From JAJYVT01 sp027339205 (GTDB taxonomy: Bacteria; Actinomycetota; Acidimicrobiia; Acidimicrobiales; RAAP-2): 31,718 nt of DNA. How positions within the stretch are numbered: the stretch's first letter is position 1; every line of letters starts with the position of its first letter. A program made the translations under genes and the position numbers. Of the stretch, positions 21,390 to 29,904 are shown piece by piece. Under the pieces are notes generated by a model. That model did no database searches and was not told the DNA's origin. It saw only the letters and a program-made list of their open reading frames with translations. The DNA lies in the NCBI GenBank assembly GCA_027339205.1, contig DAHWOV010000115.1, positions 1 through 31,718 on the forward strand, read 5' to 3'.

Positions 21390-22789
21390 GACGCCACCGA
21401 CCCCTCGGCGCGTGCGGCAACGACCTGCGCGGTGACGAGCCCCGCGTCCACCGGGATCGCCACGGTCCCGGTGGCGCGCCCGGGGTTCATCACTTCGAAG
21501 CGGCACGCCGGCTCCTTCCAGTCGCTCAGCCCTCGCTGCGTCTGCACCCCGACGTTCACGTCGTAGGCGCCGTCGAGGAGCGGCACCGATGCAAGGCGGA
21601 ACTCGAAGGCACCGATGCCCGCCTGCACGTCGCAGCGGACCCCCAGGACGTCGCTGTCCGTGCTGAAGAGCCCGAGCCCCTCGTCGCTGCGAATGTCCAG
21701 CTGGAACACGACCCCTTCGACCGGACGGCTCGATTCGAAGACCGCGCGTATGGTGAGCGGTTCTCCGGGCAGGAGGTAATGCCGTGCGGTGCCTGGGGGC
21801 AGGACACAGGACACCTCGATGAGGCGGACGGGCCGGCTCTCGCTCACGAGGGCCCGGCCGGGTGATGCCGCCTCCTCGATCGGTCCGCCGACGCGCGGGT
21901 CCGCGGGAAGGGCCGGGGCCCCGGCGAGCACGGAGACCGCCGGCCCCGACGGTGGCTCCGTCCCTCCGCCGCCTCCCACCTCGGCGAGAGCAGGCGCCTC
22001 TTCCGACGACACGTCGAGCGCGACCTCCGCCTCGCGTGCGCCCAGCATGTCGCCGGCCTCGAGGAGGCGCTCCCGGAAGAGCCGGACCGCCTCCCCCGGG
22101 GTGCCCATGCCGACCATCTCCCCGTCGGCGAGCACGACGGCCCGGTCACAGAGGCTGCGCACGAGGTCAGGCGCATGAGAGACGAAGAGGATGGTGCGTC
22201 CCTCGCGCTGGAACTGCTTCACGCGCTCCATGCACTTGCGCTGGAACCTCTCGTCTCCGACTGCAAGGACCTCGTCGATCACGAGGACGTCGGGATCGAC
22301 GTTGACCGCGACCGCGAACCCGAGCCGGACGTACATCCCCGAGGAGTAGAACTTGACCTGGTTGTCGATGAACTGGCCCAGCTCGGCGAACTCCACGATG
22401 TCGTCGAACATCCGGTCGACTTCTCGCTTTGAGAGCCCGAGCATGGAGCCGTTCAGGTAGATGTTCTCGCGGCCGCTCAGCTCCTGCTGGAAGCCCGCGC
22501 CGAGCTCCAGGAGGCCCGCCAGCTTCCCGCGCACGACCACCTGCCCTGCGGTGGGCTGGAGGACCCCGCAGATGCACTTGAGGAGCGTCGACTTGCCCGA
22601 GCCATTTCGCCCGAGGATGCCGACAGTCTCGCCCTCATGCACGTCGAATGACACGTCTCGAAGTGCCCAGAGATCCTCGTAGGGGATCCTGCCTGCGTGG
22701 ATCACGCGTTCTTTGAGCGACGTGTACTTCTCGTGGTACAGGCGGAACCGCTTCGAGACGTCCTCGACCTGGACTGCCTCCGTGCCCAT
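21386..22789 (-). CDS. wzt: ABC exporter ATPase with C-terminal glycan-binding domain (Wzt-like)
   Basis: A protein of 467 residues. Residues 1-240 are the polysaccharide-exporter ATPase: Walker A GRNGSGKST, KFYSSGMYVRLGFAVAV (the diverged signature helix typical of Wzt/TagH ATPases), Walker B VLVIDEVLAVGD and FVSHAPDLV. After a Gly/Ala/Pro-rich linker, residues about 325-450 form a Wzt_C-type beta domain (LRVIEV-like strand, then GEPLTIRAVFESSRPVEGVVFQLDIR) that in O-antigen exporters reads the modified chain end. It starts one base after the permease stop. Confidence 0.93.
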   Translation of the reverse strand: MGTEAVQVEDVSKRFRLYHEKYTSLKERVIHAGRIPYEDLWALRDVSFDVHEGETVGILGRNGSGKSTLLKCICGVLQPTAGQVVVRGKLAGLLELGAGFQQELSGRENIYLNGSMLGLSKREVDRMFDDIVEFAELGQFIDNQVKFYSSGMYVRLGFAVAVNVDPDVLVIDEVLAVGDERFQRKCMERVKQFQREGRTILFVSHAPDLVRSLCDRAVVLADGEMVGMGTPGEAVRLFRERLLEAGDMLGAREAEVALDVSSEEAPALAEVGGGGGTEPPSGPAVSVLAGAPALPADPRVGGPIEEAASPGRALVSESRPVRLIEVSCVLPPGTARHYLLPGEPLTIRAVFESSRPVEGVVFQLDIRSDEGLGLFSTDSDVLGVRCDVQAGIGAFEFRLASVPLLDGAYDVNVGVQTQRGLSDWKEPACRFEVMNPGRATGTVAIPVDAGLVTAQVVAARAEGSVAS

Positions 22790-22790
22790 C

Positions 22791-23717
22791 TCAGAGCTCC
22801 TCGGCGAAGTTGCCTGCCAGCCTTCCGAAGACCACCATCGCCACGTAGAAGAGGAGCAGCCCGAACGCCAGCACGATGCCGTCTCCCCACACGTAGGTGC
22901 TCAAAGGCCAGTGGGGCAGGACGGGGAGCACGCCGTGCGGAGGCTGCGTGTTCCTGACTGTGAGCCGTCCGTAGAGGGTGCGCTGGAAGGTCATGACCAG
23001 CACCGTCATCGGGTTGAGGAAGTAGAGCCAGGCCAGGCCGTGCTGAGCCAGTCGGGGGCCGACCGTCTGGTAGGTGTACACGATCGGGCACGCCCAGAAC
23101 CATGCGGATCCGACGAGCACTGTCACGAGGTGCTGGGTGTCGCGCATGTAGACGTTGACTGCGGCGAGCAGGATCCCGAGCGCGCACGCCAGCACGAGCG
23201 TCGGGATCAGCGCGACGACGACGAGGTAGAGGAGCGACCAGGCCGGGGCCCATTGCAGGACCACCAAGAAGAGGACCATGACGCATGCCTGGAAGAAGAA
23301 GAACACGCCCGCGGACCCGACCGCGGCAAGAGCCAGGATCTCACGGGGAAAGGAGACCTTCTTCACGAGCCCTGCATTGTTCACGATCACCCCGGTCGAG
23401 GTGAGGATCCCGGTGGAGAAGAAGTTCCAAAGGAGGAGCCCGCTGAAGAGGTAGATCACGAACTCGGGCATGCCGTTGTGCAGGAACACGCCGAAGACCA
23501 TCGCGTAGACGGCGAGCGTGAGGGACGGCGAGACCATCGACCACAGCAGGCCAAGGAACGAATTCTTGTACTTGACCTTGATCTCGGTGCGGACGAGATA
23601 AAGGAGCAGCTCGCGCGAGCGCCAGATCTCCTGGAGGCGGGCAAGGACGCTGGTGTGCGCCGAGACGACCCGCGTCGTCTTCGGGCGTGTGGCGATCGAC
23701 CCCGCGCCCTCGAGCAT
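22791..23717 (-). CDS. wzm: ABC-2 type polysaccharide export permease (Wzm-like)
   Basis: A membrane protein of 308 residues in the ABC-2/TagG/Wzm family. A cytoplasmic N-terminus ends in RSRELLLYLVRTEIKVKYKNSFLGLLWSM, the typical lead-in to the first helix, followed by about six hydrophobic segments. VNVYMRDTQHLV and PMTVLVMTFQRTLYG are family-like. ATG 23717 has GGAG eight bases upstream and is preferred; GTG 23774, two bases after the clpP stop, would add 19 residues. Together with Wzt it would flip a lipid-linked glycan across the membrane. Confidence 0.92.
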   Translation of the reverse strand: MLEGAGSIATRPKTTRVVSAHTSVLARLQEIWRSRELLLYLVRTEIKVKYKNSFLGLLWSMVSPSLTLAVYAMVFGVFLHNGMPEFVIYLFSGLLLWNFFSTGILTSTGVIVNNAGLVKKVSFPREILALAAVGSAGVFFFFQACVMVLFLVVLQWAPAWSLLYLVVVALIPTLVLACALGILLAAVNVYMRDTQHLVTVLVGSAWFWACPIVYTYQTVGPRLAQHGLAWLYFLNPMTVLVMTFQRTLYGRLTVRNTQPPHGVLPVLPHWPLSTYVWGDGIVLAFGLLLFYVAMVVFGRLAGNFAEEL

Positions 23718-23776
23718 GCTCGTCACTCCGGCTGACCCCGCGTCCGGCGGCTGCGCCGGCGCTTCGAGCGCCACCG

Positions 23777-24388
23777 TCAGCTTCCGCCCACCTGGGCCGC
23801 GGACCTGTCGATCACCTGGTCGATGAAGCCATACTCCTTGGCTTCCTCGGCCGTGAACCAGCGGTCCCGGTCGGAGTCCGCTTCGATGCGCTCGACCGGC
23901 TGGCCCGTGTGGAAGGCGATGCGCTCGGCCATCATCCGCTTCAGGTAGACGATCTGCTCGGCTTGGATCGCGATGTCGGCGGCCTGGCCCTGCATTGCTC
24001 CTGACGGCTGGTGCATGAGGATGCGCGAGTGCGGCAGTGCGAACCGCTTCCCTGGTGCCCCCGCGCACAGGAGGAACTGTCCCATCGAGGCCGCGAGCCC
24101 CACGCAGATGGTGCTGACGTCCGGCCGGACGTACTGCATGGTGTCGTAGATCGCCAGGCCGTCGGTGACCGACCCGCCCGGGGAGTTGATGTAGAGGGAG
24201 ATGTCACGCTCGGGGTCCTCTGCCTCCAAGAGGATGAGCTGGGCGCACACCGTGTTGGCCGTGCTCTGGTCGATGGCGGACCCGATGAAGATGATGCGTT
24301 CCTTCAGGAGGCGCTGGTAGACGTCGACAGCAACGGACGGGTCCTGGCCAGCGGCTCCGACCGGTCCGACAAGGGGACTAGCGTGCAT
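23777..24388 (-). CDS. clpP: ATP-dependent Clp protease proteolytic subunit ClpP
   Basis: A protein of 203 residues with the intact catalytic triad: Ser101 in GLAASMGQF, His126 in RILMHQPSG and Asp175 in DSDRDRWF, each offset by four from E. coli numbering. INSPGGSVTDGLAIYDTM and the hydrophobic Tyr/Ile patch used for docking Clp ATPases are present. TAGCCT six bases before ATG 24388 suggests a leaderless mRNA. No clpX or clpC is nearby; instead the glycan export genes follow at two to sixty bases, an unusual setting. It is divergent from tRNA-Leu. Confidence 0.96.
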   Translation of the reverse strand: MHASPLVGPVGAAGQDPSVAVDVYQRLLKERIIFIGSAIDQSTANTVCAQLILLEAEDPERDISLYINSPGGSVTDGLAIYDTMQYVRPDVSTICVGLAASMGQFLLCAGAPGKRFALPHSRILMHQPSGAMQGQAADIAIQAEQIVYLKRMMAERIAFHTGQPVERIEADSDRDRWFTAEEAKEYGFIDQVIDRSAAQVGGS

Positions 24389-24394
24389 GCTGCG

Positions 24395-24400
24395 AGGCTA
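24395..24400 (-). promoter_or_regulatory. -10 box TAGCCT of clpP
   Basis: TAnnnT on the minus strand with exactly six bases to ATG 24388, as in leaderless actinobacterial promoters. It lies in the 39-bp divergent gap with tRNA-Leu. Confidence 0.45.
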
Positions 24401-24427
24401 CCCGGCCGCGGTGCTGCCCGGGGCCAC

Positions 24428-24509
24428 GCGGACGTGGCGGAACCGGTAGACGCGCCGGGTTTAGGTCCCGGTCCCTTCGGGGGTGGAGGTTCGAGTCCTC
24501 TCGTCCGCA
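24428..24509 (+). tRNA. tRNA-Leu (anticodon UAG)
   Basis: A class II tRNA of 82 nt. Acceptor GCGGACG/CGTCCGC, anticodon stem CCGGG/CCCGG with loop TTTAGGT (anticodon TAG), a long variable arm TCCCTTCGGGGGT, T arm GGAGG-TTCGAGT-CCTCT, discriminator A. No CCA is encoded. It reads CUA. The next gene starts four bases later. Confidence 0.96.
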
Positions 24510-24513
24510 CGCT

Positions 24514-25623
24514 TTGCCGCACCTTCTCGCCGCCCCCGACAAGTTCCGCGGCACCGCGTCCGCCGCCGAGGTGGCCGCCGGTGCCGCCAGAGGGGCGCGA
24601 GCGGCAGGGTGGAGCGCGTTCGAGCTCCCGCTCGCAGACGGCGGCGAGGGCACGCTCGACGTCCTCTCACGCGCTCTCGGCGGTGAGCGCCGCCGAACCA
24701 CGGTGCGCGGTCCGCTCGGCGGGCCGGTCGACGCCGACTGGCTCCTCGTGCCCGGTGGACTGCCTCGAAGGCTCCTCGAGGGACCGGCTGGCGACCTGGT
24801 CGAGCGGGAGGCCGGGCCGATCGCGGTGATCGAGTCCGCCCGCGCCGCAGGCCGGGAGCTCCTGGCGGCCCCCACGGGGGACGAGCCGGTGCGAGCGGGG
24901 ACCGAAGGCGTCGGCGACCTGATCAGCGTGGCAGTGGAGGAAGGGGCGAGGTGCGTCCTCATCGGTGCCGGCGGGACCGCCACCACCGACGGCGGCTGGG
25001 GCGCGCTCTCGGCGATCGGCACAAAGGCCTGCCTGCGCGGGGCCCGGCTCGTCGTCGCCTGTGACGTCTCGACCCGGTTCCGGTCGGCAGCCGGGACCTT
25101 CGCACCGCAGAAGGGCGCGACGCCTTCGCAGGTGAGAGCGTTGCGGACGCGCCTGGATGGGCTTGCGGTCCGCTACCGCCTTTCCTACGGCGTCGACGTG
25201 GACCGGCTCGTCGGCGCCGGAGCCGGAGGAGGGCTCGCCGGCGGTCTCGCGGCCCTTGGCGCCCGCCTAGTCGGCGGGTTCGCCCTCATCGCAGCGCTCC
25301 TCGACCTCGACCGCCGCGCCCGGGCTGCAGACCTCCTGTTGACCGGCGAAGGACGCGTCGACACGACGTCGTTCGACGGAAAGGTGGTCGGCGGCGTCCT
25401 CGAGGCTGCTGGCGGCATGCCGCCGGCACTGTGCGTCGCGGGCGAGATCGAGGTCGGGATCGAGCGCTTCTGGGCGTGGAGGCCCGGACCGGTCGACGCC
25501 GTGAGCTTGGCGTCGCTCCTCGGCGCCGCCAGGGCTCGTCGCTGCCCAGCGGACGCCGTCTGTGACGTCGTCGAGGCGGTCTGCCGCCGGCAGAGGAACG
25601 AAGCGGGGAGACGGTCTCGATGA
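24514..25623 (+). CDS. Glycerate kinase (GlxK/GarK family)
   Basis: A protein of 369 residues that phosphorylates D-glycerate, feeding glyoxylate-derived carbon into central metabolism. Hallmarks are LLAAPDKFRGTASAAEVA at the N-terminus (family form APDSFKGSLSA), LPLADGGEGTLD, IGAGGTATTDGGWGAL and the C-terminal LLLTGEGRVDTTSFDGKVVGGV. The start is unusual: the conserved N-terminus requires a start at or before TTG 24514, and no ATG or GTG lies in frame upstream. This puts the start four bases after the tRNA-Leu, with no room for a promoter or normal ribosome site. A strong hairpin follows 67 bases after the stop. Confidence 0.92.
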   Translation: MPHLLAAPDKFRGTASAAEVAAGAARGARAAGWSAFELPLADGGEGTLDVLSRALGGERRRTTVRGPLGGPVDADWLLVPGGLPRRLLEGPAGDLVEREAGPIAVIESARAAGRELLAAPTGDEPVRAGTEGVGDLISVAVEEGARCVLIGAGGTATTDGGWGALSAIGTKACLRGARLVVACDVSTRFRSAAGTFAPQKGATPSQVRALRTRLDGLAVRYRLSYGVDVDRLVGAGAGGGLAGGLAALGARLVGGFALIAALLDLDRRARAADLLLTGEGRVDTTSFDGKVVGGVLEAAGGMPPALCVAGEIEVGIERFWAWRPGPVDAVSLASLLGAARARRCPADAVCDVVEAVCRRQRNEAGRRSR

Positions 25624-25689
25624 CGTTGGAAGACCCGACATCCGCCTACTCAGGTCGACGTGCTCTTGTGGCGCGACGCGGGACGAGGT

Positions 25690-25721
25690 GCAAGGAGCCG
25701 GCCCTCGGGCCGGCTCCTTGC
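25690..25721. terminator. Strong hairpin terminator after the glycerate kinase gene
   Basis: GCAAGGAGCCGGCCC pairs perfectly with GGGCCGGCTCCTTGC over 15 positions, in practice about 13 bp with a four-base loop. It lies between convergent genes (glycerate kinase and rdgB) and could serve both. No long T-tract. Confidence 0.75.
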
Positions 25722-25974
25722 GTCCGCTGTGAATCATCGCCGGGCTTCCATGTCGTGCTGAGCGACACGATGGTGGGAAGCCGCTGTCTGTTCGCCGGTC
25801 GTCGACCGGACCTCCGCGGCCCGAACCGAACGCCGCACCCAATGGTCCCGGCTGTGAGGCACCGCCACAGCAGAGCGGCGCGCCCTCAGCCCGGCGGACC
25901 GCCCTCCTCGGTCGAGCTCGTCGATGCCATCGCAAGCTCCCTTCCGTCCTGGGGCCGTCGTTGCGACGGTACCC

Positions 25975-26682
25975 TCACCCTCTATTCTCCTCCTCCTGCG
26001 CCGATCCGCCAAGGGGCGGGAGCTGGGATTTCGCGGAGCGCCCGGCGCGGACCCAGGGCTCGCCGGCTTCGGCGCGCAGTGCAGCTGCCAATGCACGAAA
26101 GGCGCGCCCCCGATGCGAGATCGCGTGCTTCTCACCCGGGCTGAGCTCGCCGAACGTGCGGCCGTCGCCTTCGTCCGGCACGAAGACGGAGTCGTATCCG
26201 AAGCCTCGACGGCCTCGCGGCGCGTCGGTGATCGTTCCGCACACCACGCCCTCTCGCCAGAGCTCGTGCCCATCGGGAAACCGGACCAGGGCCACCGTGC
26301 GGAACCGGGCGCGTCGCGCTCCGCCTCGGTCCGGCAGTGCGCCCAGCTCACGGAGGAGCCTCCCGACGTTGTCCGCGTACGTCGCGCTCGCTCCCGCGTA
26401 GCGGGCGGACCAGACCCCTGGAGCGCCGCCGAGCGCGTCGACCTCGATCCCGGTGTCGTCGGCCACTGCTGGCATCCCCGTCGCGGCGGCGAGGGCGGCA
26501 GCCTTCAACCGTGCGTTCTCTTCGAGCGTGGCGCCGGTCTCCTCCACCTCCAAGACGTCGCTCGGCCGAGGGAGCAGGGTAAGCCCACCGCAGGTCATGA
26601 GGATCTCGCGGATCTCCGCGAGCTTGTCGGGATTCGCCGTGGCGGCCACGAGCGAAAGCCGCGGCGGGGCCGGCTCGCTCAT
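25975..26682 (-). CDS. rdgB: Non-canonical purine NTP pyrophosphatase (RdgB/HAM1)
   Basis: A protein of 235 residues that hydrolyses dITP, XTP and related nucleotides to keep them out of DNA and RNA. Family motifs are VAATANPDKLAEI at the N-terminus, ADDTGIEVDALGGAPGVWSARYAG, RGRRGFGYDSVFVP and EKHAISHRGRA. About 28 residues after the usual end (from EPWVRAGRS) form a Pro/Gln-rich extension. It follows rph by 31 bp on the same strand and ends the mec-cysO-cysM-rph-rdgB run, as in mycobacteria. Confidence 0.95.
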   Translation of the reverse strand: MSEPAPPRLSLVAATANPDKLAEIREILMTCGGLTLLPRPSDVLEVEETGATLEENARLKAAALAAATGMPAVADDTGIEVDALGGAPGVWSARYAGASATYADNVGRLLRELGALPDRGGARRARFRTVALVRFPDGHELWREGVVCGTITDAPRGRRGFGYDSVFVPDEGDGRTFGELSPGEKHAISHRGRAFRALAAALRAEAGEPWVRAGRSAKSQLPPLGGSAQEEENRG

Positions 26683-26713
26683 TGAAGGCGAGGCCGCGCC
26701 GAACGAAGCTGGC

Positions 26714-27502
26714 TCACCGCCGGGCTGGAGGCTCGGCGAGCACTGCGTCCTGCATGGCGAGGAGCCTGCCGATGCCTGCCTGCGCGAGCACCAGCAGCTC
26801 GTCGAGCTCGGTGCGGGTGAAGGGCAAGCCTTCGGCCGTGCCCTGCACCTCCACGAAGCGGCCCGAACCGGTCATCACCACGTTCATGTCGACCTCGGCG
26901 TTGGAGTCCTCGGCGTAGGGAAGATCGAGCATCGGCACGCCTTCGACGATGCCTACCGAGACCGCCGCGACGGCCTCGGTCAAGGGGTGCGTGGACAGCC
27001 TCCCTGCCGCGATCAGCCTCGTAAAGGCATCGTGCAGCGCGAGGTATGCCCCGCAGATGGACGCGGTACGCGTACCGCCGTCGGCCTGGAGCACATCGCA
27101 GTCAACGGTGACCTGCAGCTCTCCGATCGCCACGAGGTCACACACCGCACGCAACGAGCGTCCGATGAGCCGCTGGATCTCCTGGGTTCGACCGGACTGC
27201 CTTCCTTTCGCCGCCTCGCGCGTCGCGCGCTCGGCCGTCGAACCCGGAAGCATGGAGTACTCGGCGGTGACCCAGCCCCGTCCGCTTCCACGCATCCACG
27301 GAGGCACTCGATCTTCCACCGATGCCGTGCAGAGAACCTTCGTGTGGCCCATGGACACGAGGAACGACCCCGGAGCGAACACCGTGAAGTCGCGCTGGAA
27401 GGTGACCGGCCGCAGCTCGTCGAGGGCACGTCCGTCGGCGCGCCGCACCCGGGGGTCCGATGTGATGGGGTCCGAGGTGGTGGTGTCCGAGTCGGTCGTC
27501 AC
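26714..27502 (-). CDS. rph: Ribonuclease PH
   Basis: A protein of 262 residues that trims tRNA 3' ends phosphorolytically. RADGRALDELRPV, GHTKVLCTASVED, GWVTAEYSMLPGST, GRTQEIQRLIGRSLRAV and DCDVLQADGGTRTASI are all present, including the Arg and Asp residues for phosphate and metal. GTG 27502 is preferred (GGAAGGGGCGAG upstream); a longer start would add an Arg-rich stretch. The first ~18 residues contain a doubled Thr-Ser-Asp-Pro segment absent from most homologues. No CCA is encoded in the tRNAs seen here, so 3' trimming is needed. Confidence 0.95.
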   Translation of the reverse strand: MTTDSDTTTSDPITSDPRVRRADGRALDELRPVTFQRDFTVFAPGSFLVSMGHTKVLCTASVEDRVPPWMRGSGRGWVTAEYSMLPGSTAERATREAAKGRQSGRTQEIQRLIGRSLRAVCDLVAIGELQVTVDCDVLQADGGTRTASICGAYLALHDAFTRLIAAGRLSTHPLTEAVAAVSVGIVEGVPMLDLPYAEDSNAEVDMNVVMTGSGRFVEVQGTAEGLPFTRTELDELLVLAQAGIGRLLAMQDAVLAEPPARR

Positions 27503-27599
27503 GTCTCGCCCCTTCCGGCGTCGTCGCCGCACCTCAGCGCGGCAATACCACGGCGACAGTACCGGTTCTTCCGACGACGTATGAAAACCGACGACGTCG

Positions 27600-28409
27600 T
27601 CACCACTCGAACACCCTTCCAGGAGCCGCCTGGTGCACGGGGCGTCCGAACGCCTCGTCGGCCTCCGCAGCGAGCAGCCCGCCCGGGACCGTGGGCAGGC
27701 GGTGCGTAAGCACCAGCCGCGCGATGCCGGCGGCGGCAGCCATCGCCCCGGCCTGGCGCCCGCTCAAGTGGCGCGCCTTCCCTTCGCGGTCGCTCGTGTA
27801 GGTCGCCTCGCAAAGGAGCAGGCCGATGCCCGCACCGAGCTCCTCGGGAGACCAGTCCGGTCCGGTGTCCGCGCTGTAGCCGAGCGACTTGGACGCCTGC
27901 GGGGCCTCGGAGGGCGCAGTGACGTCGAGCCTCACAGCGAGGGTCGGCGGCCCGTGATCGGTCGCGCTGAACGAGCAGACGACCGCCTCGCGGGTGCCTT
28001 CGTGCCGAGTGAGCAGCACCCGGCACGAAGGCTCGACGTCGTGCCATTCAAAGACGCCGTCGTCGCCGAAGTACGCTCGCGCCCGCAGGCCCGGCGGGGC
28101 GTAGACGGCGACCGGGGAGCGCAGCGCCTGGTCGCGACGCCACACTGCGTACGCGTCGACGTCGCTCCAGTGATCGGGGTGCTCGTGGGAGAGGATGATC
28201 GCGTCGACCCGTGCGGGGTCGGTGACCAGTTGGAGGTTGGCAAAGGTGCCCGGGCCTGCCTCGAGCCAGATCACCAGCCCCGCAGCCTCGACGAGGTAGC
28301 CGCTCGCGGCGCCGCCCGGGCCCGGGTAGCTGCCGTCGCAGCCGAGCACAGTCAAGGTCGCGGCCCAGGGCTCCGACGCTGACCCGGTGACGTCCAACAC
28401 GGCCCCCAC
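27600..28409 (-). CDS. Metallo-beta-lactamase-fold hydrolase (Rv1339-like, possible cyclic-nucleotide phosphodiesterase)
   Basis: A protein of 269 residues. LTVLGCDGSYPGPGGAASGYLV starts the fold, LSHEHPDHWSDVDAY is the zinc-binding HxHxDH motif, and FSATDHGPPTLAVRL, SADTGPD and LLLCEATY supply later ligands, as in RNase Z-like and phosphodiesterase subfamilies. The gene position matches M. tuberculosis Rv1339, reported as an atypical cAMP phosphodiesterase; this is a context-based guess at function. GTG 28409 is supported by TACGTT seven bases upstream. GTG 28400 is the alternative. Confidence 0.86.
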   Translation of the reverse strand: MGAVLDVTGSASEPWAATLTVLGCDGSYPGPGGAASGYLVEAAGLVIWLEAGPGTFANLQLVTDPARVDAIILSHEHPDHWSDVDAYAVWRRDQALRSPVAVYAPPGLRARAYFGDDGVFEWHDVEPSCRVLLTRHEGTREAVVCSFSATDHGPPTLAVRLDVTAPSEAPQASKSLGYSADTGPDWSPEELGAGIGLLLCEATYTSDREGKARHLSGRQAGAMAAAAGIARLVLTHRLPTVPGGLLAAEADEAFGRPVHQAAPGRVFEW

Positions 28410-28416
28410 GCGCGCA

Positions 28417-28422
28417 AACGTA
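28417..28422 (-). promoter_or_regulatory. -10 box TACGTT before the metallo-hydrolase gene
   Basis: TAnnnT seven bases before GTG 28409 in the 19-bp gap after cysM; it suggests a leaderless internal start. Confidence 0.35.
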
Positions 28423-28428
28423 GAATGC

Positions 28429-29394
28429 TCAGAAGTAGATCGTCGATCTCGCGCGCGCCGCGACTTCGTCGATGTCGCCGGTCCAGGCGCCGCTCGACAG
28501 GTACTTCCAGCCGCCGTCGGCGGACACGACGACGATCGCCGCCTGCTCGCCCTCGGGAACCTGCACCGCACACCGGGCTGCGCCCGCCATCGCCGCACCG
28601 GTCGAGAGCCCCGCGAAGACCCCCACGTCTGCGAGCCTGCGCACCCACTCCACGGACTCGCGCGGACGCACGACCGTCTTGCGGTCGAGAAGCGCCGCGC
28701 CCTCGAGCATCTCGAAGATGGGCGGGACATAGCCATCGTCCAGGCTCCGTAGCCCGTCAACGGTCTCACCGACCGGAGGTTCGACAGCCCAGACCTGCAC
28801 CGCGGGATTGCGCTCCTTCAGATAGCGCCCTGCGCCGAGCAAAGTGCCCGACGTGCCGAGCCCCGCGACGAGGTGGGTCACCTCCGGGCAGTCCCTCCAG
28901 ATCTCCGGGCCGGTCCGCTCATAGTGCGCACGGGGATTCGCCGGGTTCGCGTACTGGTAGAGGAACACCCAGTCGGGATGGTCCGCAGCGAGCCTCTGCG
29001 CCAGACGCACCGCCCCGTTCGACCCCTGGGCGCCCGGGGACTCGATGATCTCCGCGCCCCACACCTCGAGCAGCTGGCGCCGCTCAGTGGACACGTTCTG
29101 CGGGAGCACCACCTTCAGCCGGTAACCTTTCACCCGGCAGACCAGCGCCAGGCCGATGCCCGTGTTGCCCGACGACGGTTCGAGGAGGACCTGTCCGGGC
29201 TCCCCGGGGCGCAGCAGGCCCGTCTTCTCGGCGTCTTCCACCATGGCGAGAGCGACCCTGTCCTTCACCGATCCGCCAGGGTTCTGCCCTTCGAGCTTGA
29301 CGAAGAGGCGCGCTGTGGAGTTCGGGCTGAGCTCGGTCACCTCGACGAGCGGCGTGTCCCCGATCAGGTCGAGAACGCTGCGGCGTGCGCCCAC
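28429..29394 (-). CDS. cysM: O-phosphoserine sulfhydrylase / cysteine synthase CysM
   Basis: A PLP enzyme of 321 residues. Lys44 in GGSVKDRVA should bind PLP, EPSSGNTGIGLA is the substrate loop, and GLGTSGTLLGAGRYL binds the phosphate of PLP. In M. tuberculosis CysM uses O-phosphoserine and the thiocarboxylated carrier CysO as sulfur source, and Mec cuts cysteine from the carrier. Gene order mec-cysO-cysM here matches that pathway, and the C-terminal tail GGWKYLSSGAWTG resembles the mycobacterial enzyme. It starts 23 bases after cysO. The murI and rhomboid genes found next to cysM in mycobacteria are absent. Confidence 0.94.
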   Translation of the reverse strand: MGARRSVLDLIGDTPLVEVTELSPNSTARLFVKLEGQNPGGSVKDRVALAMVEDAEKTGLLRPGEPGQVLLEPSSGNTGIGLALVCRVKGYRLKVVLPQNVSTERRQLLEVWGAEIIESPGAQGSNGAVRLAQRLAADHPDWVFLYQYANPANPRAHYERTGPEIWRDCPEVTHLVAGLGTSGTLLGAGRYLKERNPAVQVWAVEPPVGETVDGLRSLDDGYVPPIFEMLEGAALLDRKTVVRPRESVEWVRRLADVGVFAGLSTGAAMAGAARCAVQVPEGEQAAIVVVSADGGWKYLSSGAWTGDIDEVAARARSTIYF

Positions 29395-29417
29395 GGGCCG
29401 GGCGAGCGGTTCCCTCG

Positions 29418-29699
29418 TCAGCCGCCGGCGACCGCCGGGAGGAGGGACACCTCGTCGCCCTCCTTGACCGGGGTCTCCAGCGACTCGAGGTAGCGGACGT
29501 CGTCGTCGTTGACGTAGACGTTCACGAACCGGTGGAGCGATCCGTCCTCGTTGAGCAGCTGGCTGGACATCCCTGGGAACTCCGAGACCAGCTCTCGCAG
29601 GACGTCACCGATCGTCTCGGCTTTCACAGTGACCGTTGAAAGACCTCCGGCCTGTGGGCGAAGCACGGTCGGCAGGCGGACATCCACTGCAACAGCCAC
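29418..29699 (-). CDS. cysO: Sulfur carrier protein CysO (MoaD/ThiS fold)
   Basis: A protein of 93 residues ending PAVAGG. The terminal Gly-Gly is adenylated and thiocarboxylated so that it can hand sulfur to CysM. VRLPTVLRPQAGG, IGDVLRELVSEFPG and FVNVYVNDDDVRYL are typical. GTG 29699 is chosen because GGGAGG lies four bases upstream and the fold starts there. It lies between mec and cysM. A 7-bp inverted repeat sits 31-56 bases upstream. Confidence 0.95.
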   Translation of the reverse strand: MAVAVDVRLPTVLRPQAGGLSTVTVKAETIGDVLRELVSEFPGMSSQLLNEDGSLHRFVNVYVNDDDVRYLESLETPVKEGDEVSLLPAVAGG

Positions 29700-29729
29700 G
29701 AAACCTCCCGGTAGTGGACGGATCCCAGG

Positions 29730-29764
29730 GACCCGAATAGTTGACCTCTCGGGTCTGGATTCTA
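29730..29764 (-). promoter_or_regulatory. Possible cysO promoter with overlapping inverted repeat
   Basis: On the minus strand TAGAAT (29764-29759) is a fair -10 box. The inverted repeat GACCCGA/TCGGGTC (29730-29736 and 29749-29755) covers the predicted transcript start, fitting an operator or a 5' hairpin. No clear -35 box. It lies in the 205-bp gap between mec and cysO. Confidence 0.35.
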
Positions 29765-29904
29765 CCTGGCCGGCGGCTGTGACCACGCGGGCACCGTGCC
29801 ACCAAGGACCATTCCGGCTGCGTTGGTGCTCGAAGACTCCCGATCAGGGCACGGTCCGCCCGCCGGGCAGCCGCGAGCGGCACGAAGCCAGAACGGCCAG
29901 CCCC

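Noticed and set aside
25743..25785. Imperfect hairpin as a terminator of rdgB
   Set aside because: Pairing is broken by several mismatches and it lies about 190 bases past the stop; the perfect hairpin at 25690-25721 is the better candidate.
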